Counted from the first letter of the stretch, positions 1 to 5,952 are shown. The stretch is 7,742 bases of DNA from an uncultured Coriobacteriales bacterium (GCA_902464015.1 CABQHM010000099.1:1-7742), one strand, 5' to 3'. Program-made: numbers and translations. The notes: a model not told the origin generated them from the letters alone.

Positions 1-36
1 CACCGAATGTTCCTAGGGATGCAGGAGGAGGGCCTT

Positions 37-1545
37 GTGGGTATTCCCATAAACATCAAGACGCTGCTCGAGGGCAATGTGGTCGAACACGCTCGCATTG
101 AGTTTAAGGAGACGTGGGATCCTGCAGCTTCGCTCAAAACCATCTGTGCCTTTGCCAACGACATTGACAACTGGGGTGGCGGCTACATTGTTATCGGGGT
201 GCGCGAGGAGGAAGATGGGCGCGCGCTCGTAGGGGTTCCGGTTGAGAAAATCGACGGTTACCTCAAAGACATGCTCAACAAGTGCAAGCTCATTCGTCCT
301 GATTACATGCCCATCGTTGACGTTGCGTCCTATAAGGACAGGCATTTCATTGTCGTCTGGGTGCCGGGCGGAAGCGTTCGTCCTTACTCATCTCCCAAGT
401 CAATGGGCAAAGACAGTAAGGAGCGCGTCTTTTACATTCGAAAAATGGCAAGCACCATTACTCCGAGCGAAGAGGAACTGCGCGAGTTGTACAACCTCTC
501 GAACAACGTTCCTTTTGATGACCGCTCAAATCATAGTGCCGATATCGACGATATGAGCATCACGCTTGTAAAGGAATACCTCAACGAAATCGGCAGCTCA
601 CTGCATGAGTCCGCCGATGTCATGTCTTTTGAGGATCTGTGTCTCAGCATGAACATTGCCGCTGGTCCTACTGAGTACATAAAGCCAAAGAACGTTGGCC
701 TTCTCTTTTTCTCTTCTGATCCGGCGAGGTTCTTTCCTTGCGCGGAGATTGATGTGGTCGAGTTTCCCGACGGCCTGGGCGGGGAGCGCATTATTGAGAG
801 CACCTTTACCGGGCCCTTGCATCATCAGCTCCGCGATGCGCTGCGATATCTGCGCGGTTCAATCATCAAGGAGCAGGTAGTCAAGCACCCCGATCGAGCC
901 GAGGCTGACCGCTTTTTCAACTACCCGTATGCTGCGCTTGAAGAAAGCCTTTCAAACGCCGTGTATCACAAAGGCTACGATGTGCGTGAGCCCATCGAAG
1001 TGCGTATTTTGCCCGACCGCATCGAGATCTTGAGCTATCCCGGTGCCGACCGTTCCATCAGTACCGAGGGGCTTCGGACATATCGGGCAATAAGCAGGCG
1101 CTATCGCAATCGTCGTATCGGCGACTTTCTCAAAGAGCTCCACCTCACCGAGGGGCGCAATACCGGCATGGCTAAAATCTTGCGGTCTATGCGTCAGAAT
1201 GGTTCGCCCGACCCTGTCTTCGAGACGGATGCTGACCGGCTGTATTTCTTGACTACGCTTCCGATACATCCTGGGTTTGTCGGGACTTCCGATGGGAGAG
1301 CGGCTGTTGGCGCTTCTGCCCCCCGGGGTTATGCAGCCACACCGGAAGGGGAGGAGGTACCTTCGGATGCCGAACGGCTGCTTGCGTATCTGGCGGAAAA
1401 TCCGACCGCAACGATAGCCCGCGTGGCTCATGACCTTGGGGTATCTACCTCGACCGTGAGCCGAGCCATCAGTGCGCTCAAGCTCGAGGGCCACCTTGGG
1501 CGTGAGGGGTCTGCACGCAGTGGGCGTTGGGTAGTGCGAGGATAG
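37..1545 (+). CDS. AlbA_2 / GHKL-like ATP-binding transcriptional regulator-type protein
   Basis: Predicted 502-residue cytoplasmic protein. The GTG at 37 is chosen over ATGs at 7 and 19 because AGGAGG at 23-28 sits 8 bases before it, and the family usually begins shortly before the LLEG...E-FK motif. Residues about 10-140 resemble the AlbA_2 (Schlafen-like) putative DNA-binding domain: IEFKETWDP at 21-29, then GGGYIVIGV at 47-55. Residues about 260-405 resemble the HATPase_c_4 domain, with an N-box-like EESLSNAVYHKGY (Asn307) and a glycine motif EGRNTGM at 372-378. Residues 443-502 form a winged helix-turn-helix (VAHDLGVSTSTVSRAISAL). Known relatives are annotated as putative transcriptional regulators or, misleadingly, RecG-like helicases; no helicase motifs are present here. 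The specific target is unknown. Sampled lines are visibly less G+C-rich than the helicase gene (about 55 versus 68 percent), so recent acquisition is possible. It has no obvious operon partner in the window. Confidence 0.85.
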   Translation: MGIPINIKTLLEGNVVEHARIEFKETWDPAASLKTICAFANDIDNWGGGYIVIGVREEEDGRALVGVPVEKIDGYLKDMLNKCKLIRPDYMPIVDVASYKDRHFIVVWVPGGSVRPYSSPKSMGKDSKERVFYIRKMASTITPSEEELRELYNLSNNVPFDDRSNHSADIDDMSITLVKEYLNEIGSSLHESADVMSFEDLCLSMNIAAGPTEYIKPKNVGLLFFSSDPARFFPCAEIDVVEFPDGLGGERIIESTFTGPLHHQLRDALRYLRGSIIKEQVVKHPDRAEADRFFNYPYAALEESLSNAVYHKGYDVREPIEVRILPDRIEILSYPGADRSISTEGLRTYRAISRRYRNRRIGDFLKELHLTEGRNTGMAKILRSMRQNGSPDPVFETDADRLYFLTTLPIHPGFVGTSDGRAAVGASAPRGYAATPEGEEVPSDAERLLAYLAENPTATIARVAHDLGVSTSTVSRAISALKLEGHLGREGSARSGRWVVRG

Positions 1546-1611
1546 GCGTATGCCGGTTAGCCTGCGGCACCGCGGGCGTGTCTGTAACAAAAAGTTCGCG
1601 TATCTCGATGC

Positions 1612-1640
1612 TTGCGTTGGGCATAATACGTGGGCACAAT
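1612..1640 (+). promoter_or_regulatory. weak candidate promoter for the 4Fe-4S protein
   Basis: TTGCGT at 1612-1617 and CACAAT at 1635-1640 are separated by 17 bases, inside the 215-base gap between genes 1 and 2. An overlapping CATAAT at 1622-1627 is a better -10 match but has no good -35. The only other structure seen in the gap is a short GC hairpin near 1561-1576 with no T-run after it. This is a by-eye match only. Confidence 0.2.
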
Positions 1641-1760
1641 AGATTGCTGGACAATCGGTGGAAACGTGCGGAGGAGCCGACGCGTGAACTTGTGATCGCG
1701 AGGCCGCACAAGACGGAAGGCAGCGGGGTTACATACCCCAGCATGGGAGGAACGGATACT

Positions 1761-2909
1761 ATGGCAGAGCAGAGCAAGCTTCGTGTGGCAGGCGAGAACG
1801 CAAAACAGGTCGTGCGCGCCATCGGTCAGGATGAGTCGCTGTGCCTGCGCTGCACCAACTCCGAGTCCACGTGCCAGGCGTGCGTCGACATCTGCCCTGG
1901 CAAGGCTGTGCGCATCCCCAAGTCTACCGAGCATGCCGGCGGTTTCAAGGTGACCATCGGCAAGGGCTTCTGCGTGGACTGCGGTCTGTGCGCCGCCGTG
2001 TGCCCCACCGACTCCATCATCGTGATGGAGCCCACGGCCCGCTACCTGCGCCATCTGCTCAAGCGTGCCCAGGCCATGGCCGGCGGCACCGCCCACACGC
2101 TGTACCTCACCTGCATCGAGACGGGCATCGCCAAGGAGAGCCCCTCGGTCGTGGAGGTGCCCTGCCTGGGCGCCATTGCCCCCGAGACCTGGGCCTCGCT
2201 CATGCTCGACTTCCCCAACCTCGCGGTGTACCTCCCGGGCGATTTGTGCCCGCGCTGCAAGGCCAAGGCCGCCGAGATGCGCATCGTCGACTCGGTGATG
2301 GAGGCCATCGAGGTCGTGGGTCGCGAGATGCCCCTTGTGGAGACACGCCGTGAGCTGGAGTGGACCGACTCTGCAGGCAAGGTCCGCAAGTCTGGCGACG
2401 GCGACGAGCCCTTCGGCGAGATGCTCTCGGGCTTCGGCGACCTGGCGCACGACCTCAAGAACGACCTTACCCACGCCGAGGAGAACATGACCGAGGAGGA
2501 GCGCTGCAACTCCGACCAGCGCAAGACCCGCGTGCGCCTGCGCAAGGAGATCCGCGTGGCCGAGGGCGAGACGACGCCGGGCCTCAAGGGCGCCGACGAC
2601 CTCACGGGCACCCTCACGGCTTCCCGCGCCACCATCCTCGACGCCGTCATGCGCTTCCCGGAGATTGCGCCGCGCGTCATGCTCAAGGGCGTGCGCATCG
2701 ACGCCGAGAAGGCCGGCGAGGCTGCCATGAACGCCGTGGTCGCAGGCTGCCCCCTGGGTGCCGCTCACATGCAGGACGGCGCGTGCGTGGTCGACCCGCT
2801 CGTGTGCGTGGACTGCGGCCTGTGCCGCGAGCTGTGCCCCGAAGGCGCCGTCGAGTCCGTCGAGACCTGCGTTGCCGACCTGCTGCGCGACCCGGTGGCT
2901 GCCGAGTAG
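1761..2909 (+). CDS. multi-cluster 4Fe-4S ferredoxin-like protein
   Basis: Predicted 382-residue iron-sulfur protein, presumably a cytoplasmic electron carrier or redox subunit. The ATG at 1761 is chosen because GGGAGG at 1745-1750 lies 10 bases upstream; the frame stays open further up but without a good site. Cysteines fall in groups. Cys28, 31, 38, 41 and 45 form an expanded CxxC-x6-CxxCxxxCP. Cys71, 74, 77 and 81 form a classic CxxCxxCxxxCP. The central Cys118, 135, 163 and 166 include VPCLGAI and DLCPRC, which recall the MvhD/hydrogenase iron-sulfur subunit layout. The C-terminal Cys349, 352, 355 and 359 form a third CxxCxxCxxxCP, with extra Cys330, 342 and 370. Residues 195-290 are charged, mostly cysteine-free (Cys249 only) and probably a linker. 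There is no signal peptide or membrane segment. No partner oxidoreductase lies beside it, so the electron donor and acceptor are unknown. A terminator follows, suggesting a single-gene unit. Confidence 0.88.
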   Translation: MAEQSKLRVAGENAKQVVRAIGQDESLCLRCTNSESTCQACVDICPGKAVRIPKSTEHAGGFKVTIGKGFCVDCGLCAAVCPTDSIIVMEPTARYLRHLLKRAQAMAGGTAHTLYLTCIETGIAKESPSVVEVPCLGAIAPETWASLMLDFPNLAVYLPGDLCPRCKAKAAEMRIVDSVMEAIEVVGREMPLVETRRELEWTDSAGKVRKSGDGDEPFGEMLSGFGDLAHDLKNDLTHAEENMTEEERCNSDQRKTRVRLRKEIRVAEGETTPGLKGADDLTGTLTASRATILDAVMRFPEIAPRVMLKGVRIDAEKAGEAAMNAVVAGCPLGAAHMQDGACVVDPLVCVDCGLCRELCPEGAVESVETCVADLLRDPVAAE

Positions 2910-2972
2910 GAAGCGAGCAGGGGTCGAGTGCGGCGGCGGGTTTGCCTGCCGCCCGCGCAAAAAGCCTGTTCA

Positions 2973-3017
2973 AAAGCCCGTCTGGTGCGATTTGTATCGC
3001 TCAGGTGGGCTTTATTT
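2973..3017 (+). terminator. intrinsic terminator after the 4Fe-4S gene
   Basis: AAAGCCC at 2973-2979 pairs perfectly with GGGCTTT at 3007-3013. Inside this, CTG pairs with CAG and GCGAT with ATCGC around a TTGT loop, with small internal loops. The 3' arm runs into TTTATTT (3011-3017). A second GC-rich hairpin at 2930-2956 lies just upstream of it, after the stop codon. That one has an 11-bp stem with one bulge but no T-run, so it may protect the 3' end rather than terminate. Confidence 0.7.
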
Positions 3018-3187
3018 GTGGGATAGGGCGGGTTCTGCGCGTGTCGCGCCGCGGAACGTCTAGGGTGTGTCGGGGCTCATCTGGCACGGTGCGATTTCGC
3101 GCATCCGATGCATAAGAACGCGCTCGATTCGAATATGTGCACGTCGTCGCCAGCCTGTGTGCTTTTTGCAAACACAAGTGCAGCCCC
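3018..3187. other. intergenic stretch, no gene seen
   Basis: This segment lies between the 4Fe-4S terminator and the helicase promoter region. It holds a modest hairpin (GTTCTGCG at 3032-3039 with CGCGGAAC at 3050-3057, one T-G pair) and a small GCAT-CCG-ATGC palindrome. No convincing ORF with a ribosome site, tRNA or promoter was seen. Confidence 0.4.
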
Positions 3188-3217
3188 TTGTCAAGAGACA
3201 AATAGGTAAATTATTCT
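3188..3217 (+). promoter_or_regulatory. candidate helicase-leader promoter overlapping a palindrome
   Basis: TTGTCA at 3188-3193 matches the -35 consensus at five of six positions. TATTCT at 3212-3217 (four of six) follows after 18 bases, with an overlapping TCTAAT at 3215-3220. The local sequence is AT-rich against a GC-rich background. The -35 is embedded in a perfect short inverted repeat, TTGTC-AAGA-GACAA (3188-3201), that could be an operator. If real, the helicase mRNA would carry a leader of roughly 350 bases that includes an internal terminator. Confidence 0.4.
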
Positions 3218-3272
3218 AATTGAGTTTGCCGACATACGCGTTACGTCTCCTGGGGATCCGCGCCCCGGTGGA

Positions 3273-3401
3273 ATGCTTCCGTATCATGCTCGTGCGTATG
3301 AGGCAACGTCGTCCAGAACTAGCAAGACCGATGTAATCGAGTCTGGGCTGACAGCAACGTTTGCCTCGCGCATTGAAGCCGAAGCATTTGAGGGCCTCTG
3401 A
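3273..3401 (+). CDS. possible 42-residue leader ORF
   Basis: ATG at 3273 opens 42 codons and ends at a TGA (3399-3401) that coincides with the first bases of the terminator hairpin at 3400. The peptide (MLPYHARAYEATSS... ending in EAEAFEGL) has no recognised domain, membrane segment or run of a single amino acid that would suggest classical amino-acid attenuation. The ribosome site is poor: GGTGGA directly abuts the ATG. Third-position G/C is only moderate compared with the helicase gene. The frame is open upstream to 3210 without another usual start codon. Placement between a promoter-like sequence and a terminator is the main reason to list it; it may be a chance ORF or a decayed gene end. 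Confidence 0.22.
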   Translation: MLPYHARAYEATSSRTSKTDVIESGLTATFASRIEAEAFEGL

Positions 3402-3433
3402 CAGGGGGTTGCGACCCGCCTGTCCATTTTTTT
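3400..3433 (+). terminator. intrinsic terminator or attenuator in the helicase leader
   Basis: GACAGG at 3400-3405 pairs with CCTGTC at 3419-3424, and GGGT at 3406-3409 pairs with ACCC at 3414-3417, leaving one bulged G (3418) and the four-base loop TGCG. After two bases comes a run of seven T (3427-3433). This has the full form of a rho-independent terminator. It lies 143 bases upstream of the helicase start and 383 bases beyond the previous gene's own terminator. It therefore ends a separate short transcript, attenuates helicase transcription, or both. Confidence 0.75.
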
Positions 3434-3508
3434 GTGCCCTTGAGCGCTCGTTTTCGCGCTATGCGGCCGTTCAAGCCTGGACACAACCGACACCATGTGC
3501 ACCCGGAC

Positions 3509-3533
3509 GGGTTGCGGCTTTTTGCCGCGGCTC
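3509..3533 (+). promoter_or_regulatory. stem-loop in the helicase 5' UTR
   Basis: GCGGC at 3514-3518 and GCCGC at 3524-3528 form a perfect stem around a loop of five T. The stem extends outward by T-G, T-G, G-C, G-T and G-C pairs to 3509/3533. It lies 29 bases before the AAGGAG ribosome site (3562-3567). The flanking bases GGACAG (3534-3539) and CAACCCC (3553-3559) are complementary to opposite arms of the terminator hairpin at 3400-3424, so alternative folds are possible. The role is inferred only. Confidence 0.4.
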
Positions 3534-3576
3534 GGACAGAGCGGGCGCGCAACAACCCCATAAGGAGACTTTTATC

Positions 3577-5457
3577 ATGGCAACTTTTGAAGACCTCGGC
3601 CTTGGCGAGAACGTCCTCGCCGCAGTCCATCAGATGGGCTACACGGAGGCTACCCCCGTCCAGGAGCAGGCCATCCCGCTGGTGCTCGCCGGTCACGACG
3701 TGATCGCCGCCGCCCAGACCGGTACCGGCAAGACTGCCGCCTTTACCCTGCCTGTGCTCGACAAGCTCGGTCATTTTGAGAAGGGCCACGGCCCCAAGGC
3801 CCTTATCGTGACCCCCACCCGCGAGCTTGCCCAGCAGATCGACTCCGTCGCCCGCACCGTGGCCAAGAAGACCGGCCACTACGTGCTCACCGTCGTGGGC
3901 GGCGTGAGCTACAACCCTCAGATCAACGGCCTGCGCCGCGGCATCGACGTGCTCGTCGCCACCCCCGGCCGCCTGCTCGACCTGTACGACCGTATGGTCC
4001 TCGACCTCAACGACATCGAGGTCCTCGTTCTCGACGAGGCCGACCGTATGCTCGACATGGGCTTCTGGCCTGACGTGAAGCAGATCATCGACTGCATCCC
4101 CAACGAGCGCCAGACCCTGCTCTTCTCCGCCACCATCGACGACTCCGTCATGCGCACCATCGGTGGCGAGGTCAAGGACCCGCAGTTCGTCGAGATCGCC
4201 CACAAGGGCACCGCTGCCGAGACCGTCGAGCAGTTCGTGATCCCCACGAGCCAGCACCAGAAGGCTGACCTCCTCGAGTACGTGCTCGACGAGAAGGGCT
4301 CCGACCGCGTCATCATCTTTACCCGCACCAAGTCGCGCGCCGAGATTCTGGCCGAGCGCCTGAACCGCGAGGGCTTCAGCGCCGAGGCCATCCACGGCGA
4401 CCGCAGCCAGGGCCAGCGCAGCCGCGCCCTTAAGAACTTCAAGGACGGTCGCGTGGGCATCCTCGTTGCCACCGACGTTCTCGCCCGCGGCATCGACGTT
4501 TCTGACGTTGACCACGTCATCAACTTCGACGTGCCCATGGACCCGGAGGACTACATCCACCGTATCGGCCGTACGGGCCGTGCCGGCGAGGAGGGCTTCT
4601 CCATCACCTTCGTCGCTCCCGACGAGGAGTACGACTTCTACGACATCGAGTACCTGATGAAGAAGACGGTGCCCGAGATGGAGCTCGAGGGCTTCGAGTT
4701 CGACGACCGTCGCGCTTGGCTCGATCCCGATCGCGATCCCACCGTGCGTCCCCGCCGTGGCCGCAAGGGCGGTCGCGGTGGCCGTGGCGGTCGTGGCGGT
4801 CGCGGTGGCCGTGGTGAGCGCTTTGAGCGCGGCGAGCGCGGTTCCCGTGAGTTCTCCCGTGGTGGCCGCCGTGGCGACCGTCACAGCGATATGGGCAACT
4901 TCGACCGTACCGAGGAGCACGAGCGTCGCGCTGAGCAGGTGGAGCGCGCCGATGTCGCTCTGAACGCCGGTCAGACCGAGGCCAAGCCTGCCGGTGAGGG
5001 CACGGGCCGCAGCCTCGAGGAGCGTCGCGCCGCTCGTTTCGCCGAGACCGCCGCTCGTCGTGAGCGCGCCGAGGCGCAGGACCGCGCCGAGCGTGAGGCC
5101 CGTCGTGCCGAGCGCGGCGACCGCGACTTCGATCGCGGCGATCGTGGTGGCCGCGGTGGCCGTGGTGGCCGCGGTGGCTACGACCGCGGTGGCCGTGGCG
5201 GCTATGGTCGCGACGACCGTCGTGGCGGCTACGGCGACCGCGGTGGCCGCGGTGGCTATGGCGACCGTGACCGTCGTGGTTACGGCGATCGCGACAACGG
5301 TGGCGACCGTCGTGACGGCCACAAGGGCGGCTACAACCGCTCCGAGGACCGCGGCAGCCGTTACGAGCGCGGTGGCTCGAACTCTGGCAACGGCAACGGG
5401 CCCAAGCAGTACGGCATGCAGCGCTACCGTAAGCCCGGCGACCACGGCGCGAACTAA
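3577..5457 (+). CDS. DEAD-box ATP-dependent RNA helicase with RGG-rich tail
   Basis: Predicted 626-residue cytoplasmic RNA helicase that unwinds or remodels RNA using ATP. The start ATG at 3577 has AAGGAG 9 bases upstream, and the protein begins with the family-typical MATFEDLGL. All core motifs are intact: Q motif (Phe4, Gln29), AQTGTGKT 46-53, PTRELAQQ 80-87, TPGR 129-132, DEAD 153-156, SAT 184-186, TDVLARGID 299-307 and HRIGRTGR 328-335. The core ends near residue 385. It lacks a recognisable DbpA/CsdA-type C-terminal RNA-binding domain. Instead residues 390-626 are a low-complexity, strongly basic tail with one RGG block at about 397-413 and a long RGG/GGYGDR block at about 517-595, separated by an Arg/Glu/Ala-rich helical segment. 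Such tails bind RNA nonspecifically and can drive condensates in relatives. It most resembles RhlE/CshA-type enzymes acting in ribosome assembly, mRNA decay or cold adaptation. A structured leader and structured 3' region suggest post-transcriptional control. Confidence 0.95.
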   Translation: MATFEDLGLGENVLAAVHQMGYTEATPVQEQAIPLVLAGHDVIAAAQTGTGKTAAFTLPVLDKLGHFEKGHGPKALIVTPTRELAQQIDSVARTVAKKTGHYVLTVVGGVSYNPQINGLRRGIDVLVATPGRLLDLYDRMVLDLNDIEVLVLDEADRMLDMGFWPDVKQIIDCIPNERQTLLFSATIDDSVMRTIGGEVKDPQFVEIAHKGTAAETVEQFVIPTSQHQKADLLEYVLDEKGSDRVIIFTRTKSRAEILAERLNREGFSAEAIHGDRSQGQRSRALKNFKDGRVGILVATDVLARGIDVSDVDHVINFDVPMDPEDYIHRIGRTGRAGEEGFSITFVAPDEEYDFYDIEYLMKKTVPEMELEGFEFDDRRAWLDPDRDPTVRPRRGRKGGRGGRGGRGGRGGRGERFERGERGSREFSRGGRRGDRHSDMGNFDRTEEHERRAEQVERADVALNAGQTEAKPAGEGTGRSLEERRAARFAETAARRERAEAQDRAEREARRAERGDRDFDRGDRGGRGGRGGRGGYDRGGRGGYGRDDRRGGYGDRGGRGGYGDRDRRGYGDRDNGGDRRDGHKGGYNRSEDRGSRYERGGSNSGNGNGPKQYGMQRYRKPGDHGAN

Positions 5458-5463
5458 GTCGTA

Positions 5464-5590
5464 GAACCTCGTCCACTGCGTTCTCCACGGGACTCGTCGC
5501 GAAGAGCGCTCCGTGCGCGGGACCTCACGTACGTCCAGTACGCATCGGCCCCGCGCGCCTTGCGGACGAGAACCTACGTTTTAGTGGGCG
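5464..5590. repeat. structured tandem element, copy 1
   Basis: First copy of a diverged tandem repeat starting at GAACCT, 6 bases after the helicase stop. Three hairpins can be drawn. CACGG 5486-5490 pairs with CCGTG 5511-5515. GCGCGGG 5515-5521 pairs with CCCGCGC 5550-5556 and encloses CGTAC/GTACG (5528-5532/5538-5542). CCTAC 5573-5577 pairs with GTGGG 5584-5588 around the loop GTTTTA. The first two share base 5515, so they compete or stack there. Bases 5556-5598 match copy 2 (5721-5763) at 37 of 43 positions. The element probably lies in the helicase 3' UTR because the first good terminator is at 5791-5827. Confidence 0.65.
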
Positions 5591-5755
5591 GAACCTGGCC
5601 TGCTGCGTTTCACGGGGCTTGTCGCACAGACCGCTCCGTGTCGGGGGGCTCACGCGCGGTGCGCACCTGTGGTGTACATCTAGTAGGCCAAGGGCCCGCA
5701 CCGCGCGCATCGCACCTGTGCGCCTTGCGCATCAGAACCCGCGTTTTAGTGGGTG
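5591..5755. repeat. structured tandem element, copy 2
   Basis: Second copy, 165 bases against 127 in copy 1; the length difference lies in the middle hairpin. Conserved blocks are CTGCGTT...CACGGG...GTCGC (5603-5625), AGACCGCTCCGTG (5628-5640) and 5721-5763. The middle stem is a perfect 10 bp, GCGCGGTGCG (5654-5663) with CGCACCGCGC (5697-5706). Inside its loop lie CACC/GGTG and GGCC-AAG-GGCC mini-stems. The third hairpin is CCCGC 5738-5742 with GTGGG 5749-5753, with the same GTTTTA loop as copy 1 and base changes that keep pairing. A third GAACCTGG begins at 5756 but the similarity soon stops. Confidence 0.65.
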
Positions 5756-5790
5756 GAACCTGGTTTTGCGGGTTGAGCGATAGGTATAGG

Positions 5791-5827
5791 AACGGGCTGG
5801 GGGATACTGTCCTCCGGCCCGTTTTTT
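5791..5827 (+). terminator. strong intrinsic terminator after the tandem element
   Basis: A 14-bp stem, AACGGGCTGGGGGA (5791-5804) with TCCTCCGGCCCGTT (5810-5823), contains two G-T pairs, has the five-base loop TACTG and runs into six T (5822-5827). This is the best terminator in the window. It lies 334 bases after the helicase stop, so it should end the helicase transcript, including both repeat copies, or end a small RNA made from the repeats. Confidence 0.92.
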
Positions 5828-5833
5828 GTATCC

Positions 5834-5891
5834 GGGCTTGGATTAACATACATTTCATCAGTTCAAATGTATGTTAATCCAATAAAAGCCC
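5834..5891. promoter_or_regulatory. long inverted repeat, probable operator upstream of carbonic anhydrase
   Basis: GGATTAACATACATTT (5840-5855) and AAATGTATGTTAATCC (5865-5880) are perfect 16-base inverted arms separated by 9 bases. They extend by TT/AA, and an outer GGGC (5834-5837) / GCCC (5888-5891) pairs across a small bulge. The tract is markedly AT-rich compared with the surroundings. No T-run follows on either strand, so it does not look like a terminator. With the third arm copy at 5917-5934 it most resembles a multi-site operator for a dimeric regulator. A large RNA hairpin is the alternative. The regulator is not identified. Confidence 0.6.
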
Positions 5892-5916
5892 AGTTGGCGC
5901 ACTTTTCGAATTTCTG

Positions 5917-5934
5917 AAATGTATGCTAATTTCC
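5917..5934 (+). promoter_or_regulatory. third operator-like half site, overlapping a possible -10
   Basis: AAATGTATGCTAATTTCC repeats the right arm of the inverted repeat (AAATGTATGTTAATCC) in direct orientation, with a single T-to-C change and an extra TT near the end. It contains TATGCT/GCTAAT, which could serve as a -10 element, and ends 7 bases before the GAGGAGG ribosome site of the carbonic anhydrase gene. No convincing -35 was found. Binding here would be expected to affect carbonic anhydrase transcription. Confidence 0.45.
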
Positions 5935-5952
5935 ACTATTGAGGAGGACTTC

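Noticed and set aside
1527..1760. Upstream extension of the 4Fe-4S gene back to 1527, overlapping gene 1
   Set aside because: The extension lacks a ribosome site and family-like sequence; the ATG at 1761 has GGGAGG at the right distance.
2930..2956. GC-rich hairpin as the main terminator of the 4Fe-4S gene
   Set aside because: The stem is strong but is followed by GCAAAAAG and no T-run; the hairpin at 2973-3017 fits better.
1557..2960. 467-codon open frame on the minus strand opposite the 4Fe-4S gene
   Set aside because: Composition is Ala/His/Gly/Leu-biased with no recognisable motif, while the opposing + strand frame has ordered ferredoxin cysteine motifs and a ribosome site.
3120..3140. 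GATTCGAAT resembling a tRNA T-arm
   Set aside because: No flanking acceptor stem, anticodon arm or CCA-proximal pairing could be drawn.
3319..5445. 708-codon open frame on the minus strand opposite the helicase
   Set aside because: It is a shadow of the GC-rich helicase gene: the translation is Ala/Val/Thr-biased low complexity with no domain, and the + strand has all helicase motifs.
5560..5877. 105-codon + strand frame across the tandem element (RTRTYVLVGGTW repeated as RIRTRVLVGGTW)
   Set aside because: The apparent peptide repeat comes from the DNA repeat. Changes are not concentrated at third positions, the other repeat spacing (127) is not a multiple of three, and there is no ribosome site.
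5840..5934. Invertible promoter (phase variation) between inverted arms
   Set aside because: The perfect arms are only 9 bases apart and no recombinase gene is present; the third arm would give only a 61-base segment. An operator is the simpler reading.
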